From an uncultured Pleomorphomonas sp. (GTDB lineage: Bacteria > Pseudomonadota > Alphaproteobacteria > Rhizobiales > Pleomorphomonadaceae), in contig CALMMQ010000121.1 of the NCBI GenBank assembly GCA_937868725.1, positions 1 through 64,000 on the forward strand: a stretch of DNA of 64,000 nucleotides, given 5' to 3'. Position numbers and translations under genes: made by a program. This document shows, piece by piece, positions 27,007-36,380 of the stretch. The notes beneath the pieces are model-generated. The model was not told the origin of the DNA, did not search any database, and was given only the letters and a program-made list of their open reading frames with translations. Position 1 is the first letter of the stretch; each line of letters opens with the position of its first letter.

Positions 27007-28503
27007 ATGACGGAGCTGGACGTATTGATCATCGGCGGCGGCATCAACGGCACCGGCATTGCCCGCGACGCCGCCGGTCGCGGCTACTCGGTGCTGCTGG
27101 CCGAAATGAACGATCTCGCCTCCGGGACCTCGTCGGCTTCCACCAAGCTCATCCACGGTGGTCTGCGCTATCTCGAACACCATGCCTTCCGCCTCGTCCG
27201 CGAAGCCCTCGGCGAGCGCGAAGTGCTGTGGGCCATGGCGCCGCACATCATCTGGCCGCTGCGCTTCGTGCTGCCGCACCATCGCGGTCTGCGGCCGGCC
27301 TGGCTGCTCCGGCTCGGCCTGTTCATCTACGACCATCTCGGCGGCCGCCGACTGCTACCGCCGACCCGGACGCTCGATCTCCGCCGCGACGCCGCCGGCC
27401 AGCCGCTGGCGCCCGGCTTCACGCGTGGGTTCGAGTATTCGGACGGCTGGGTGCAGGACAGCCGCCTCGTCGTCCTCAACGCCATGGACGCCGCCGCCCG
27501 CGGCGCCGGCATCCTCACCCGCACCAAGGTGGTGAGCCTCGTCCGCGCCGCCGCTCGCTGGATGGTCACCCTTGAGGATGGACGAACGGGCGCTCGGCGC
27601 CTCGTCGCCGCCCGTCTGGTCGTCAACGCCGCCGGCCCCTGGGTCGACGACGTACTGCGTCAAGTCGCCCACCGTCCCGGCGCCCGCCACGTCCGCCTCG
27701 TGCAGGGCTCGCACATCGTCGTGCCGCGCCTCTACGACCACGACCGCGCCTACATCTTCCAGAACGCCGATGGCCGCATCATCTTCGCCATCCCCTATGA
27801 GGACAGCCACACGCTGATCGGCACCACCGATCTCGACTACAGCGGCGATCCGGCCGCCGTCCGCATCACCACCGGCGAGATCGACTATCTCGTCGGCTCG
27901 GCCAACGCCTACTTCCGCCGTGCCATCACGCCCGCCGACGTCGTCTGGTCCTACTCCGGCGTCCGCCCGCTCTATGACGACGGCGCCAGCACGGCGCAGG
28001 AAGCGACGCGCGACTATGTGCTGCAGCTCGACGGCGCGGCCGGCGACCCGCCCCTCCTCAACGTTTTCGGCGGCAAGATCACGACCTACCGCCATCTCGC
28101 CGAGGCAGCCGTCGACCACATCGGCCAGGCGCTCGGTCGGCGCGGTCAGCCCTGGACGGCGGGTTCACACCTGGCCGGCGGCGACTTTCCGGCCACCGGT
28201 CTCGCGGCACTCATCGAAGGCTATCAGGCACAATACCCGGTGCTGCCGCCAGCCCTGGTGCGCCGCCTGACGCGCACCTACGGCACGCGCCTGCCGACCT
28301 TGCTCGGCGAGGCGACCTGTCTCGCCGATCTCGGGCCGGATTTCGGCGCTGGACTGACGGCCGCCGAAGTGCGCTATCTCATGGCGCAGGAGTGGGCGCG
28401 CTCCGCCGAGGACATCCTCTGGCGCCGCACCAAGCTCGGCCTGGTCTTCGACAAGGCCGGACTGCCGGCGCTCGAGGCCTTCATTGCCTCGCTCGAGCGC
28501 TGA
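27007..28503 (+). CDS. glpD: Aerobic glycerol-3-phosphate dehydrogenase
   Basis: GlpD oxidises sn-glycerol-3-phosphate to dihydroxyacetone phosphate at the inner membrane and passes electrons to ubiquinone. The 498-residue product has the FAD loop DVLIIGGGINGTGIARDAA, then SSASTKLIHGGLRYLE, and the typical IGTTDLDY and KITTYRHLAE segments. I chose ATG 27007 because it places the FAD motif at residue 6; ATG 26965 would add 14 residues and has no ribosome site. GlpR-like half-sites lie just upstream. No glpFK or ugp genes are adjacent. Confidence 0.92.
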   Translation: MTELDVLIIGGGINGTGIARDAAGRGYSVLLAEMNDLASGTSSASTKLIHGGLRYLEHHAFRLVREALGEREVLWAMAPHIIWPLRFVLPHHRGLRPAWLLRLGLFIYDHLGGRRLLPPTRTLDLRRDAAGQPLAPGFTRGFEYSDGWVQDSRLVVLNAMDAAARGAGILTRTKVVSLVRAAARWMVTLEDGRTGARRLVAARLVVNAAGPWVDDVLRQVAHRPGARHVRLVQGSHIVVPRLYDHDRAYIFQNADGRIIFAIPYEDSHTLIGTTDLDYSGDPAAVRITTGEIDYLVGSANAYFRRAITPADVVWSYSGVRPLYDDGASTAQEATRDYVLQLDGAAGDPPLLNVFGGKITTYRHLAEAAVDHIGQALGRRGQPWTAGSHLAGGDFPATGLAALIEGYQAQYPVLPPALVRRLTRTYGTRLPTLLGEATCLADLGPDFGAGLTAAEVRYLMAQEWARSAEDILWRRTKLGLVFDKAGLPALEAFIASLER

Positions 28504-28806
28504 TCAGCCCTCGGCCGGCTGATGGACGGCATCGACGTGGCCAAGATCACGTTCGGGAAACAGCTTGTCGCGCACCCGTTGCTTGAGCTCTTTGGGGCCG
28601 GGGAAGCCACCGTCGCGCCGGCGTTCCCACACCAGTTCGCCGTCGATGCGGATTTCGAAGATGCCGCCGGTACCCGGCAGCAGCGCCACCTCGCCGAGGT
28701 CGGTGCCGAAGGTGCTGATCAGTTCCTGGGCCATCCAGGCAGAGCGCAACAGCCATTGGCACTGCGTGCAGAACGCGATGGAAATACGCGGTTTTGCTTG
28801 TTCCAT
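28504..28806 (-). CDS. SelW/Rdx-family thioredoxin-like protein
   Basis: This 100-residue protein belongs to the Rdx/SelT-SelW-SelH family (Cys form). It begins MEQAKPRISIAFCTQCQWLL, giving a CxxC at Cys13-Cys16, then GEVALLPGTGGIFEIRIDGE and FPGPKELKQRVRD. The fold is thioredoxin-like and a redox role is expected; specific partners are unknown. The start at 28806 has a near-perfect AGGAGG. Its stop abuts the glpD stop. It is divergent from a DUF6455 gene. Confidence 0.85.
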   Translation of the reverse strand: MEQAKPRISIAFCTQCQWLLRSAWMAQELISTFGTDLGEVALLPGTGGIFEIRIDGELVWERRRDGGFPGPKELKQRVRDKLFPERDLGHVDAVHQPAEG

Positions 28807-28911
28807 GTCATCCTCCTGCCCCTTTTGATCCAAATCATCGCAGGACTTGAGGATTAGAGCAAACTTTGTTCGACTAGCTTTTAGATCGATCGAATGATCG
28901 TGGAGGATGAG

Positions 28912-29199
28912 ATGACGAACGACGCGCCCTCCAAGCCCGAGGCCCCCAAGACCTGTTGCCAGAACGAAGAGCCCGAACTGATGCGCCGCATGGCGGTGAC
29001 GCTCGGGGCCAACCATATGCTCGAAGGCGTGGAACGGCGCCTGGCCGCCGACAAGTGCACCGAGTGCACCGATCTCGATGCCTGCCGGGTCTGGCTCGAC
29101 ATCACCTCCATCCGTGGCGGTTTTCACGCCCCGAAGTTCTGCCGTAACGCCGATCTGTTCGAGGAACTGGCCAACGACGCCGCCTCGTCAACCTTCTGA
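28912..29199 (+). CDS. DUF6455 Cys-rich small protein
   Basis: This 95-residue protein has the DUF6455 pattern: a helical region then KCTECTDLDACRVWLD and a C-terminal KFCRNADLFEELA, with Cys residues spaced as if to bind a metal or cofactor. Such proteins are common in Rhizobiales and Rhodobacterales and are unassigned. I chose ATG 28912 because GGAGG precedes it by 6 bases; ATG 28894 lacks a site. It is divergent from the SelW-like gene, which suggests shared redox control (inference). Confidence 0.8.
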   Translation: MTNDAPSKPEAPKTCCQNEEPELMRRMAVTLGANHMLEGVERRLAADKCTECTDLDACRVWLDITSIRGGFHAPKFCRNADLFEELANDAASSTF

Positions 29200-29220
29200 C
29201 GCCGGCCCTCCGGCTGCCGC

Positions 29221-30876
29221 TCAGGCGGCAGCGCCATTCTCGTCGGTATCGACCGTCAGCGCCGCAAAGCTGCTGGCCACTTCCACTGGCCGGTCCGACT
29301 TGGCGCCCAATCCCGATTTCGCCGCCGCCAGGCTCTTCAATGTGAACTCGCGGAAGGCCGCCGCCGGAATGGGCGGCGAGTAGATGTAGCCCTGCGCCAG
29401 CGACACCCCGACCGCCTTGAGGTGCTCGACCTGATCGGGCCGCTCGACACCCTCGGCGATGATGCCGAGACCGAGCTGGTGACCGAGCTCGACCAGCGTA
29501 TCGACGATGGTCTGCGAGGAGTGATCGGTGCCGATGTTGTCGATAAACATCTTGTCGATCTTGATGATGTCGACGCCAAGCTTCTGCAGGTAGGCCAGAC
29601 CGCCGTGACCGGTGCCGACGTCGTCGAGCGCCACCGAGGCGCCGAGCGCCTGGATACGGCCGATGATCGCCCGTGACAGCGCCAGATCCTTGAGCGGGTT
29701 CTGCTCGGTGACCTCGAAGCACAGCTGCTCGTAGCGAATCTTCGAGCCGCCGTAGATGTGCTTGATGTCGTCCATGATTTCGAGATCATTGAAATGCATG
29801 GCCGTCAGGTTGATCGACAGCTTGAGGCCGGGATTGCGGTCGTAGATGTCGGCCACGTCGGCAACCGTCTGCGTCATCAGCTGGCGCGTGATCTCGCGAA
29901 TGAGGCCCGTCGCTTCGGCATAGGGCAGGAACTGGCCGGGCGGTACCATGGTCCCGTCGGGCCGATGCCAGCGCACCAGCACCTCGCAGCCGCGGATCTC
30001 GCCGGAGAAGACGTCAAACACCGGCTGGTAGTAGGGCTTGAACTCGCCGTTGGCCACGGCCTGGCTGAAGATGTCGCCGTCTGTGCGGCGATAGGTGGTC
30101 CAGAACACCAGCACGAAGACGAACAGGCCGAGCAGGATCGAGAAAACGATCACCAGTCGCATCAGATCGGATTCGAGCTTGTAGGCGGCATCCTTGGCGA
30201 TGGTCACGGAAACGCGGACGGGATAGCGGTCCGACTGGGCGATCTCGGTGAACGTGTCGACACCCTCGGCGGCGGCGGCCTTGCCGCGCGCCCGCGCCCA
30301 CTCCGAACCATCGTCGAGCACGACGGCGGTCGTCGCCAGACTGGAGAAGTAGCCGATGTCGGCGGGAATATCGAGCACGTTGGGCTGCAGCCGGGCCACC
30401 AGGCGGAAACGGTCGTCGATCCGCATGGTCACCGCCGTCTGACGGCTGCCCTTGCCGTCCGTCAGCACGGCAATCATCACGGTGGGGTCGCCATGGTCGG
30501 CGGTCGGTAGCCGCGCCGGAATGGCCAGCGAGCCCATCGGCTCGCCGCACAGCAGCACGCCGCCGACATCGGCGATGCCGATCTGGCTGATGTAATCCGA
30601 GCGGAAGGCTTCGAGGCCGAAATCCTGACGGTTGCTGTCCTGGCAATCGATCTTGCCAACGCCCTTGAACCGCGCCAGCACCGACACGGCCTCAGCGATC
30701 GCCAGGTCGGCCCGCTCGAGATAGGCGGTGGCAATGTCCCGCGCTTCCAGGTGGGCGATGGTCAGGGCATGGTGGTTCAGGATGTAGTCGGACGTGGCGA
30801 TCGGCCCGGCGACCACGGCCACCGACAACCCCACCACCCGCATCCAGTTGAAGAGCCCTCTGACCACCTGTCGCAA
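29221..30876 (-). CDS. CSS-motif EAL cyclic-di-GMP phosphodiesterase
   Basis: This 551-residue protein has a membrane helix (about 12-32), a periplasmic sensor (about 33-238) with Cys78 and Cys110 as in CSS-domain phosphodiesterases, a second helix (about 240-260) and an EAL domain. The signature is EVL at 298-300 instead of EAL; the NLT, EVTEQ, DDVGTGHGG, KIDKMF and EGVE sites are kept, so activity is likely. The CSS type is regulated by a periplasmic disulfide. It hydrolyses c-di-GMP to pGpG. It is transcribed away from the exported paralogues that follow. Confidence 0.9.
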   Translation of the reverse strand: MRQVVRGLFNWMRVVGLSVAVVAGPIATSDYILNHHALTIAHLEARDIATAYLERADLAIAEAVSVLARFKGVGKIDCQDSNRQDFGLEAFRSDYISQIGIADVGGVLLCGEPMGSLAIPARLPTADHGDPTVMIAVLTDGKGSRQTAVTMRIDDRFRLVARLQPNVLDIPADIGYFSSLATTAVVLDDGSEWARARGKAAAAEGVDTFTEIAQSDRYPVRVSVTIAKDAAYKLESDLMRLVIVFSILLGLFVFVLVFWTTYRRTDGDIFSQAVANGEFKPYYQPVFDVFSGEIRGCEVLVRWHRPDGTMVPPGQFLPYAEATGLIREITRQLMTQTVADVADIYDRNPGLKLSINLTAMHFNDLEIMDDIKHIYGGSKIRYEQLCFEVTEQNPLKDLALSRAIIGRIQALGASVALDDVGTGHGGLAYLQKLGVDIIKIDKMFIDNIGTDHSSQTIVDTLVELGHQLGLGIIAEGVERPDQVEHLKAVGVSLAQGYIYSPPIPAAAFREFTLKSLAAAKSGLGAKSDRPVEVASSFAALTVDTDENGAAA

Positions 30877-31138
30877 CCGCCAGAATAATGCCGGTCGCGA
30901 TGTCGACGCGGCTTCGATTCATCTTCGATTCTTGAGCGGCGGCTGATGAATAAAGGGTATTCAACCGAACGAAACTTCGCATTTCGTCCGTCAGCGGTCG
31001 TCATGGTTAGCAAACAGTTTCTGCCCGGATGAACGTGTAGCCGCTTGTGAAAAGAACGCCGTTTGGCCACAATGCAATGCTTGACCGTAGGGGACTGTAA
31101 TCAAGCCTACAATTCATACTTCGCATCAGGAGCAAGAG

Positions 31139-32326
31139 ATGGGGATCACGAGACGCTTGGCCGCATCCGCGGCGGCGGTGGCGTTGCTGGCGGGCCTGAC
31201 CGGGGGCGCATGGGCAGCTTCGCCCGGTGAGATTGCCGACGCGGTCAATGCGATATTCAAGTCGAAGTCCAACGGGTCGGAGATCACGCTTGGCACGCCG
31301 ACGCAGCAGGATGGCAACATCGTCTTCAAGGACGTGGTGATCAAGGATCCGCACGCCGAAGAAACCAAGATCGGCGTGCTGACCTTCGCCAACGCCAATG
31401 TCGCCGACGGCGGCAAGAAGGTGACGGCCGACGCCGTCGTGGCCGAACTGGTGACGGGCGGGGCCGACAAGGACACCTTCGCCATCGATCAGATCGAGCT
31501 GACCAATCCGGTGCTCTCCGCCAAGGATGAAGACAGCAAGATCGACTCGGTCGCCCTCAACAACATCACCATCACCCCGGCCGGCAAGAAGCCGGTGACG
31601 ATCGCCAGCGCCGGTTTCGATCTCGGCGACTTCGCCAACGACATTCCGCACAGCGTCGATCTGTCGATCGAAGGCATGAACCTCGACCCCGCCTCGCTCG
31701 ACGATGCCGGCTCGACCGCCGCCCAGCTCAAGGCCATCGGCTACGACAAACTCGAACTGTCGTTCTATGGCTCGGGCAGCCTCGACCAGTCGAACGGCAA
31801 CCTGACGATCGAGGAAATCACCATCGACGGCACCGACATCGGTTCGCTGACGCTGTCGGGTGAACTGTCGGGCGTCACCGACGACATCCTCAAGTCGCTC
31901 GGCAAGAACGAGATGACGCCTGAGATCGCCGGCAAGGTCAACGTCAAGTCGGCCAGCCTCTACTACGGCGACGCCTCGCTGGCCGGCCGGCTGATCGCCA
32001 TGCAGGCCAAGGCCGCTGGCCAGGAGCCCGGCGCCTTCGTCGACCAGATCACCGGCGCCCTGCCGCTGATGTTGTCGATGATCGGCAACCCCGGCTTCCA
32101 GGACAAGCTCGCCAAGGGCGCGACGACCTTCCTCAAGGACCCCAAGAACCTGCAGATCTCGGCCGCGCCGGAAAAGCCGCTCAGCCTGATCGAGCTGTTC
32201 GGTCTGGCCCAGACGGCGCCGCAGACCCTGCCCGACGTGCTGAAGGCCGACGTGCTCGCCAATCAGGATGAGCAGGAGGACGACGGCGACGTCGACAGCG
32301 GCGACGCCCCCGCCCCGAAGAACTGA
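31139..32326 (+). CDS. Exported protein, tandem paralogue A (unrecognised family)
   Basis: This 395-residue protein has a clear signal peptide (MGITRRLAASAAAVALLAGL, cleavage after AWA near residue 27) and is beta-rich and acidic, ending in a Glu/Asp-rich tail. It has no recognised domain. It is a paralogue of the next gene: the N-terminal ~90 residues and the C-terminal ~200 (e.g. MNLDPASLDDAGS, GYDKLELS, FLKDPKNLQIS) align. An AsmA/TamB-like lipid-transfer or chaperone-like fold is possible but unproved. AGGAGCAAGAG precedes the start. Confidence 0.85.
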   Translation: MGITRRLAASAAAVALLAGLTGGAWAASPGEIADAVNAIFKSKSNGSEITLGTPTQQDGNIVFKDVVIKDPHAEETKIGVLTFANANVADGGKKVTADAVVAELVTGGADKDTFAIDQIELTNPVLSAKDEDSKIDSVALNNITITPAGKKPVTIASAGFDLGDFANDIPHSVDLSIEGMNLDPASLDDAGSTAAQLKAIGYDKLELSFYGSGSLDQSNGNLTIEEITIDGTDIGSLTLSGELSGVTDDILKSLGKNEMTPEIAGKVNVKSASLYYGDASLAGRLIAMQAKAAGQEPGAFVDQITGALPLMLSMIGNPGFQDKLAKGATTFLKDPKNLQISAAPEKPLSLIELFGLAQTAPQTLPDVLKADVLANQDEQEDDGDVDSGDAPAPKN

Positions 32327-32493
32327 CGGACGCGCGGCCGGAGGATGGTTCAGAACCTTCTCCGGCCGCCCCAAAGCACCAGGCTGCCGGACGCCGGCGC
32401 TCGTGGAAGACCGCACCGCGCCTTTCTCCGGCAGTTCGACTGAATGCCGCCGCCTGTCGGCGATCAGCAACATCACGGCTTGAGGGAAACTCC

Positions 32494-34638
32494 ATGGCAC
32501 GGCGCGCGCTCTATCTGTCGACGGCTTTGACTGTTCTCGTACTGGCTGCGCCGGCCTACGCCGCCTCGCCACGCGAGAATCTGGTCGAAGGATGGCTGAA
32601 GTCGCTGGCTGGCTCATTTGGAACCAGCGTCAAGTCGTCCAGCTACGATCCGGCGCTACAGATGGTCAATCTCGAGGGCGTCAGGATCGGCGACGTCGAA
32701 AGCGGCTTCGAACTCGACATCGAGACGCTGTCGGTCACCGACCCGCGCGACGCGCCCGATGACAGCTTCGCCGCCGATGCCGTCCAGGCCTCGGGCTTCC
32801 ACGTCAAGCTGAAGATCGATACGGCGGCATGGCAGCCGCAGCCGCCGGCCGCTGCCCCCATCGTCAAGACCGAGGCGCCGAAGGCCGGCGATGCCCAGAA
32901 GCCGGTCGGCATGGACAAGCCCGCCGCCGCGCCGGCCGCCGAGGCCACGCCGCCACCACCCAAGCCCGTGGTGCTGCACTACGACATCGGCATCGGCAGC
33001 GTGACCTACGAACGTCTGGTGACGCCCAAGCATCAGCCGACCATCGCCGCTGACGCCGACCCCTTCATGCGCATCCTCGGTTATGCCAACTGGACGCTCG
33101 GCTTCCGTGCCGACTGGGTCGAAGCCAGCGACCTGGCGCTAGAAGCCAGCGGCGAGGACGGCTTCGCCGTCAAGACCACCTACCGCTCGGCCTTCCTGTC
33201 CGGCGTCAAGGAGGGCCGCGCCGAGCGCGGCGGTCTCAATGGTCTCGAAGAGCACATCGAAGCTCCGGGCATGCCGTCCGAACTCAAGGCCGTGACCGTC
33301 AACGACGCCTATTTCAGCGCCGTCGACACCAGGGCGCTGCTGCAGGCGCTCGACCCTACCGCCTACAAGGACGGCAAGGGCGACGGTCAGCGCCGCACCG
33401 TCTACGGCCAGTACGGCATTGATGGCCTCGCCGTCGAGATGGCCGACGGCCTGCGCTTCAGCATCGACAACATGGAGGTGAACGGCCTCTACGTGCGCCA
33501 GACGCCGCGACCGCTCTACTGGCTGCTGGCGCCGCTGATCCGCTCGCCCGAAGCCTTCGAGCGTGACCCGCTCGATTTCGCCTCCGACCTCATCCCCAAC
33601 GTCAGCCAGCTGATGGGGGCCGATCTGGCCACGGTGAGCGGCATTTCCGTCACCTCAGGCGAAGACCACGTCTTCTCGCTCGGGGGCGTCGAGCTTTCCG
33701 CCATCGACGGCAACGGCATCGGCCGCTTCGCCATGCACGATCTGTCGCTCGAAGCCAAGAACGCCAAGACGTCGGGCAAGCTTGACCTTCTCGCCGTGCA
33801 GGACGTCAAGTTCGGCAGTCTGGTGCCGTTCCTGGAGTTGGCCAGGGCGCAGCAGCTCGACGACGCCAAGGACCAACTGCCGGCCGAGCTCATTCGCAAG
33901 GCCCTTCTCGAAGGCGCCTCGCGGATCGGCTTTGCCGAGCTCTCCGGCCTCAGCGTCGAAACGCGGGCCGGCGACACCAGCCTCGGCAGTCTTGCCATGA
34001 CGTCGAGCGACTTTCTGCAGAACCTGCCGCGCCGTCTCGACCTGACGCTGAGCGGGCTTGACGTGCCGGTCGCCGCCATCCCCGAACCCCCCTTCCGTCA
34101 GGAGCTCACCGACATGGGCTACGACGAACTGTCGCTGTCGGCTGGCATGACCTTGAGCTGGAACACCGATACCGGTGCCGTCCGCCTCGAAGACCTGACC
34201 GTCAAGGCCCGCGACATGGGCTCGGTCTCCATGGCCGTCGAACTCGGCAACCTGCCGCTGTCGATCTTCGACAAGCCCGCCGACCTCGACAAGCGGGCCC
34301 AGGACGGCACGCTGGTGTCTGCCTCGTTCAGCTACGGCAATGCCGGCATCGTCGAAAAGGCGTTCGACGCCCAGGCCAAGAAGCTGAAGCAGGACGGCGA
34401 CACCTTCCGCAAGAACACCGCCGGCGCCGTGCCGCTGTTCTTGTCCTTCCTCAACGACAAGGCCGTGCAGAAGCAGTTCGAGGGACCTGTGAAGGCTTTC
34501 CTCAACGATCCCAAGTCGGTGGTCGTGACGCTGCAGCCGAAGGCGCCGGTGCCCTTCTCGGTGCTCGAAGCCTTCAAGCCGGAGAACCCGGCCGAAGCCT
34601 TCAAACTGCTCGGCCTCGACATCCGGGCCAATCAGTAA
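32494..34638 (+). CDS. Exported protein, tandem paralogue B (unrecognised family)
   Basis: This 714-residue protein has a signal peptide (cleavage after AYA near residue 23) and the same N- and C-terminal modules as the gene before it, with about 320 extra residues between. The insert starts with a Pro/Ala-rich linker (about 110-160, PPAAAPIVKTEAP) and continues as beta-rich repeats (AVTVNDAYFSAVDTRAL; GISVTSGEDHVFSLGGVEL). The C-termini end alike (LDIRANQ / DVLANQ). Both genes are on one strand 167 bases apart and end in a terminator. Function is unknown. Confidence 0.85.
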   Translation: MARRALYLSTALTVLVLAAPAYAASPRENLVEGWLKSLAGSFGTSVKSSSYDPALQMVNLEGVRIGDVESGFELDIETLSVTDPRDAPDDSFAADAVQASGFHVKLKIDTAAWQPQPPAAAPIVKTEAPKAGDAQKPVGMDKPAAAPAAEATPPPPKPVVLHYDIGIGSVTYERLVTPKHQPTIAADADPFMRILGYANWTLGFRADWVEASDLALEASGEDGFAVKTTYRSAFLSGVKEGRAERGGLNGLEEHIEAPGMPSELKAVTVNDAYFSAVDTRALLQALDPTAYKDGKGDGQRRTVYGQYGIDGLAVEMADGLRFSIDNMEVNGLYVRQTPRPLYWLLAPLIRSPEAFERDPLDFASDLIPNVSQLMGADLATVSGISVTSGEDHVFSLGGVELSAIDGNGIGRFAMHDLSLEAKNAKTSGKLDLLAVQDVKFGSLVPFLELARAQQLDDAKDQLPAELIRKALLEGASRIGFAELSGLSVETRAGDTSLGSLAMTSSDFLQNLPRRLDLTLSGLDVPVAAIPEPPFRQELTDMGYDELSLSAGMTLSWNTDTGAVRLEDLTVKARDMGSVSMAVELGNLPLSIFDKPADLDKRAQDGTLVSASFSYGNAGIVEKAFDAQAKKLKQDGDTFRKNTAGAVPLFLSFLNDKAVQKQFEGPVKAFLNDPKSVVVTLQPKAPVPFSVLEAFKPENPAEAFKLLGLDIRANQ

Positions 34639-34689
34639 GCCAGGCGTCAACGGCCTGAAATCGGCCCGTCGCGATCCGCCTCAACGGTG

Positions 34690-34707
34690 GCCCGTGGCGG
34701 GCTTTTT
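34690..34707 (+). terminator. Terminator after the paralogue pair
   Basis: GCCCG-TGG-CGGGC (34690-34702) is followed by TTTTT. The stem is short but GC-rich and placed 52 bases after the stop of paralogue B. Confidence 0.7.
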
Positions 34708-34791
34708 GCTGTGGATCTCCCGCCGCTCTGCCAGCCCGCCCCCAGGCAAGCGCCGGCCGGCGCCGGCTTGGGCCGGACGCGTCCACCCCAA

Positions 34792-34823
34792 AAAGCAAAA
34801 GGGCGGAACCCGAGGGTCCGCCC
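34792..34823 (-). terminator. Terminator of rplM-rpsI
   Basis: On the minus strand GGGCGGACCC pairs with GGGTTCCGCCC (34801-34823) and is followed by TTTTGCTTTTT. It lies just beyond the rpsI stop and is a strong intrinsic terminator. Confidence 0.88.
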
Positions 34824-34854
34824 TTCGCGATTGTATCGTTCGGGAAGCCGCCGA

Positions 34855-35328
34855 TCAGCGCTTCGAGAACTGGAACGAACGACGAGCCTTGCGCTTGCCG
34901 TACTTCTTGCGTTCGACGACGCGGCTGTCGCGGGTCAGGAAGCCCAGCTTCTTGAGCACGCCGCGCAGACCCGGCTCATAGTAGGTCAGGGCCTTGGAGA
35001 TGCCATGACGCAGAGCACCGGCCTGGCCGGACAGACCACCACCGCTGACGGTGGCGATGATGTCGAACTGACCGTCACGGGCCGCAGCGTAGATCGGCTG
35101 CTGCACGATCATCTGGAGCACCGGGCGACCGAAGTACTCGGTGAATTCCTTGCCGTTGACGGTGATCTTGCCGGAACCCGGCTTGACCCAGACGCGCGAG
35201 ACGGCGTTCTTGCGCTTGCCGGTGGCATAGGCGCGACCGAACTTGTCGAGCTTCTGAACGTGGACCGGCGCTTCGATGGCAACGGCCTCGGCAGCTCCGA
35301 GTTCAGCGAGAGAGGAGAGCTCAGCCAT
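34855..35328 (-). CDS. rpsI: 30S ribosomal protein S9
   Basis: This 157-residue S9 belongs to the 30S head; its C-terminal tail reaches the P-site tRNA. Family segments [39 protein letters not shown] and the basic end [16 protein letters not shown] (with terminal Lys-Arg) are present. An N-terminal extension of about 28 residues is usual in alphaproteobacteria. rplM is 4 bases upstream, the universal rplM-rpsI order. Confidence 0.97.
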   Translation of the reverse strand: MAELSSLAELGAAEAVAIEAPVHVQKLDKFGRAYATGKRKNAVSRVWVKPGSGKITVNGKEFTEYFGRPVLQMIVQQPIYAAARDGQFDIIATVSGGGLSGQAGALRHGISKALTYYEPGLRGVLKKLGFLTRDSRVVERKKYGKRKARRSFQFSKR

Positions 35329-35332
35329 TGGA

Positions 35333-35794
35333 TTAGAGCCTCGTGTTCATCTTGTTCATCGACTTGACGTCGAGCACTTCGGGCGACTGAGCGGCATGCG
35401 GATGCTCGGCACCGGCGTAGACGCGCAGGTTGGAGAGCTGCTTGCGGCCAAGCGGACCTTCGGGGATCATGCGTTCGACGGCCTTCTCGAGCACGCGCTC
35501 GGGATACTTGCCCTCGAGGATCTGGCGCGCCTTGCGCTCCTTGATGCCGCCGATGTAACCGGTGTGCCAGTAATAGGTCTTGTCGGTGTACTTGCGGCCC
35601 GTCAGCACCACCTTGTCGGCGTTGATGACGATGACGTTGTCACCATCATCCATGTGCGGGGTATAGGTGGCCTTGTGCTTGCCGCGCAGCCGCATCGCGA
35701 TCACCGTCGCGAGGCGCCCGACAACGAGGCCTTCGGCGTCGATCAAGATCCACTTCTTCTCGATGTTCGCCGGCTTCGCCGTAAAGGTCGTCAT
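35333..35794 (-). CDS. rplM: 50S ribosomal protein L13
   Basis: This 153-residue L13 is an early 50S assembly protein. The family core [32 protein letters not shown] and [14 protein letters not shown] is visible. I chose the ATG at 35794, which begins [15 protein letters not shown] as homologues do, over ATG 35890, which would add 32 unrelated residues. rpsI follows after 4 bases. Confidence 0.97.
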   Translation of the reverse strand: MTTFTAKPANIEKKWILIDAEGLVVGRLATVIAMRLRGKHKATYTPHMDDGDNVIVINADKVVLTGRKYTDKTYYWHTGYIGGIKERKARQILEGKYPERVLEKAVERMIPEGPLGRKQLSNLRVYAGAEHPHAAQSPEVLDVKSMNKMNTRL

Positions 35795-36380
35795 TGGCGT
35801 TACCAATCGTTGGGCCGGTGACCCGGCCGGTTCATTGCGTTGGCCCTTGTCGTGAAACGGCAAGGGGCGGTGCACCGACAGGCGGGGCACCTTCGGCCGG
35901 TCGTATAGCGATCAACCGGCCATCTGTCAACCGGTGCCTCACAGTGTCAGCAGTTCAAAATCAATCACTTAGCACATTCGTAAAATAGTACCACATCTAT
36001 TTTCCACCCGACAGGTGACACGCGCCCTGCCCGGGCGCGATCAGAACCGGCGGGCCGCCGTTGGCCGCCGCCCACGCCGGAAACGGCCGGAATGCCCGTT
36101 CCAGCCGGCAAATCGAACCGCCACATATCCGCATTGTTCCCGAAGTCGTTGAAACGACTGGCATTGCCTCCCCATCAAGTGCTAGCTTGCCCGGCTAGCA
36201 GCGGGAAACGCGATCGGCAGAGCGCGCTTGGCGTGCCGGCTTTTCAAAAGCTGTACTGCACGTTTCGCGACCCGCGGTGGGCGGGGGCGGTGAGGGAGGA
36301 ACACCGTTCCCGCCAGTCTTTTCCTGCGACCGGATGCCAAACCCGGTCGCCAATTCGTTCATCAACATAAGGAAACAGCG
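35795..36380. other. Intergenic region between rplM and the ABC importer
   Basis: No gene is supported in these 586 bases. They hold the divergent promoter regions of rplM (minus) and the importer (plus). Two dyads lie on the importer side: AGTCGTT-GA-AACGACT at 36144-36159 and TGCTAGC-N7-GCTAGCA at 36180-36200. The second has perfect 7-bp arms. They may be operators for a regulator of the importer, or leader hairpins. The stretch 35940-36000 is AT-rich and could include the rplM promoter. Confidence 0.5.
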
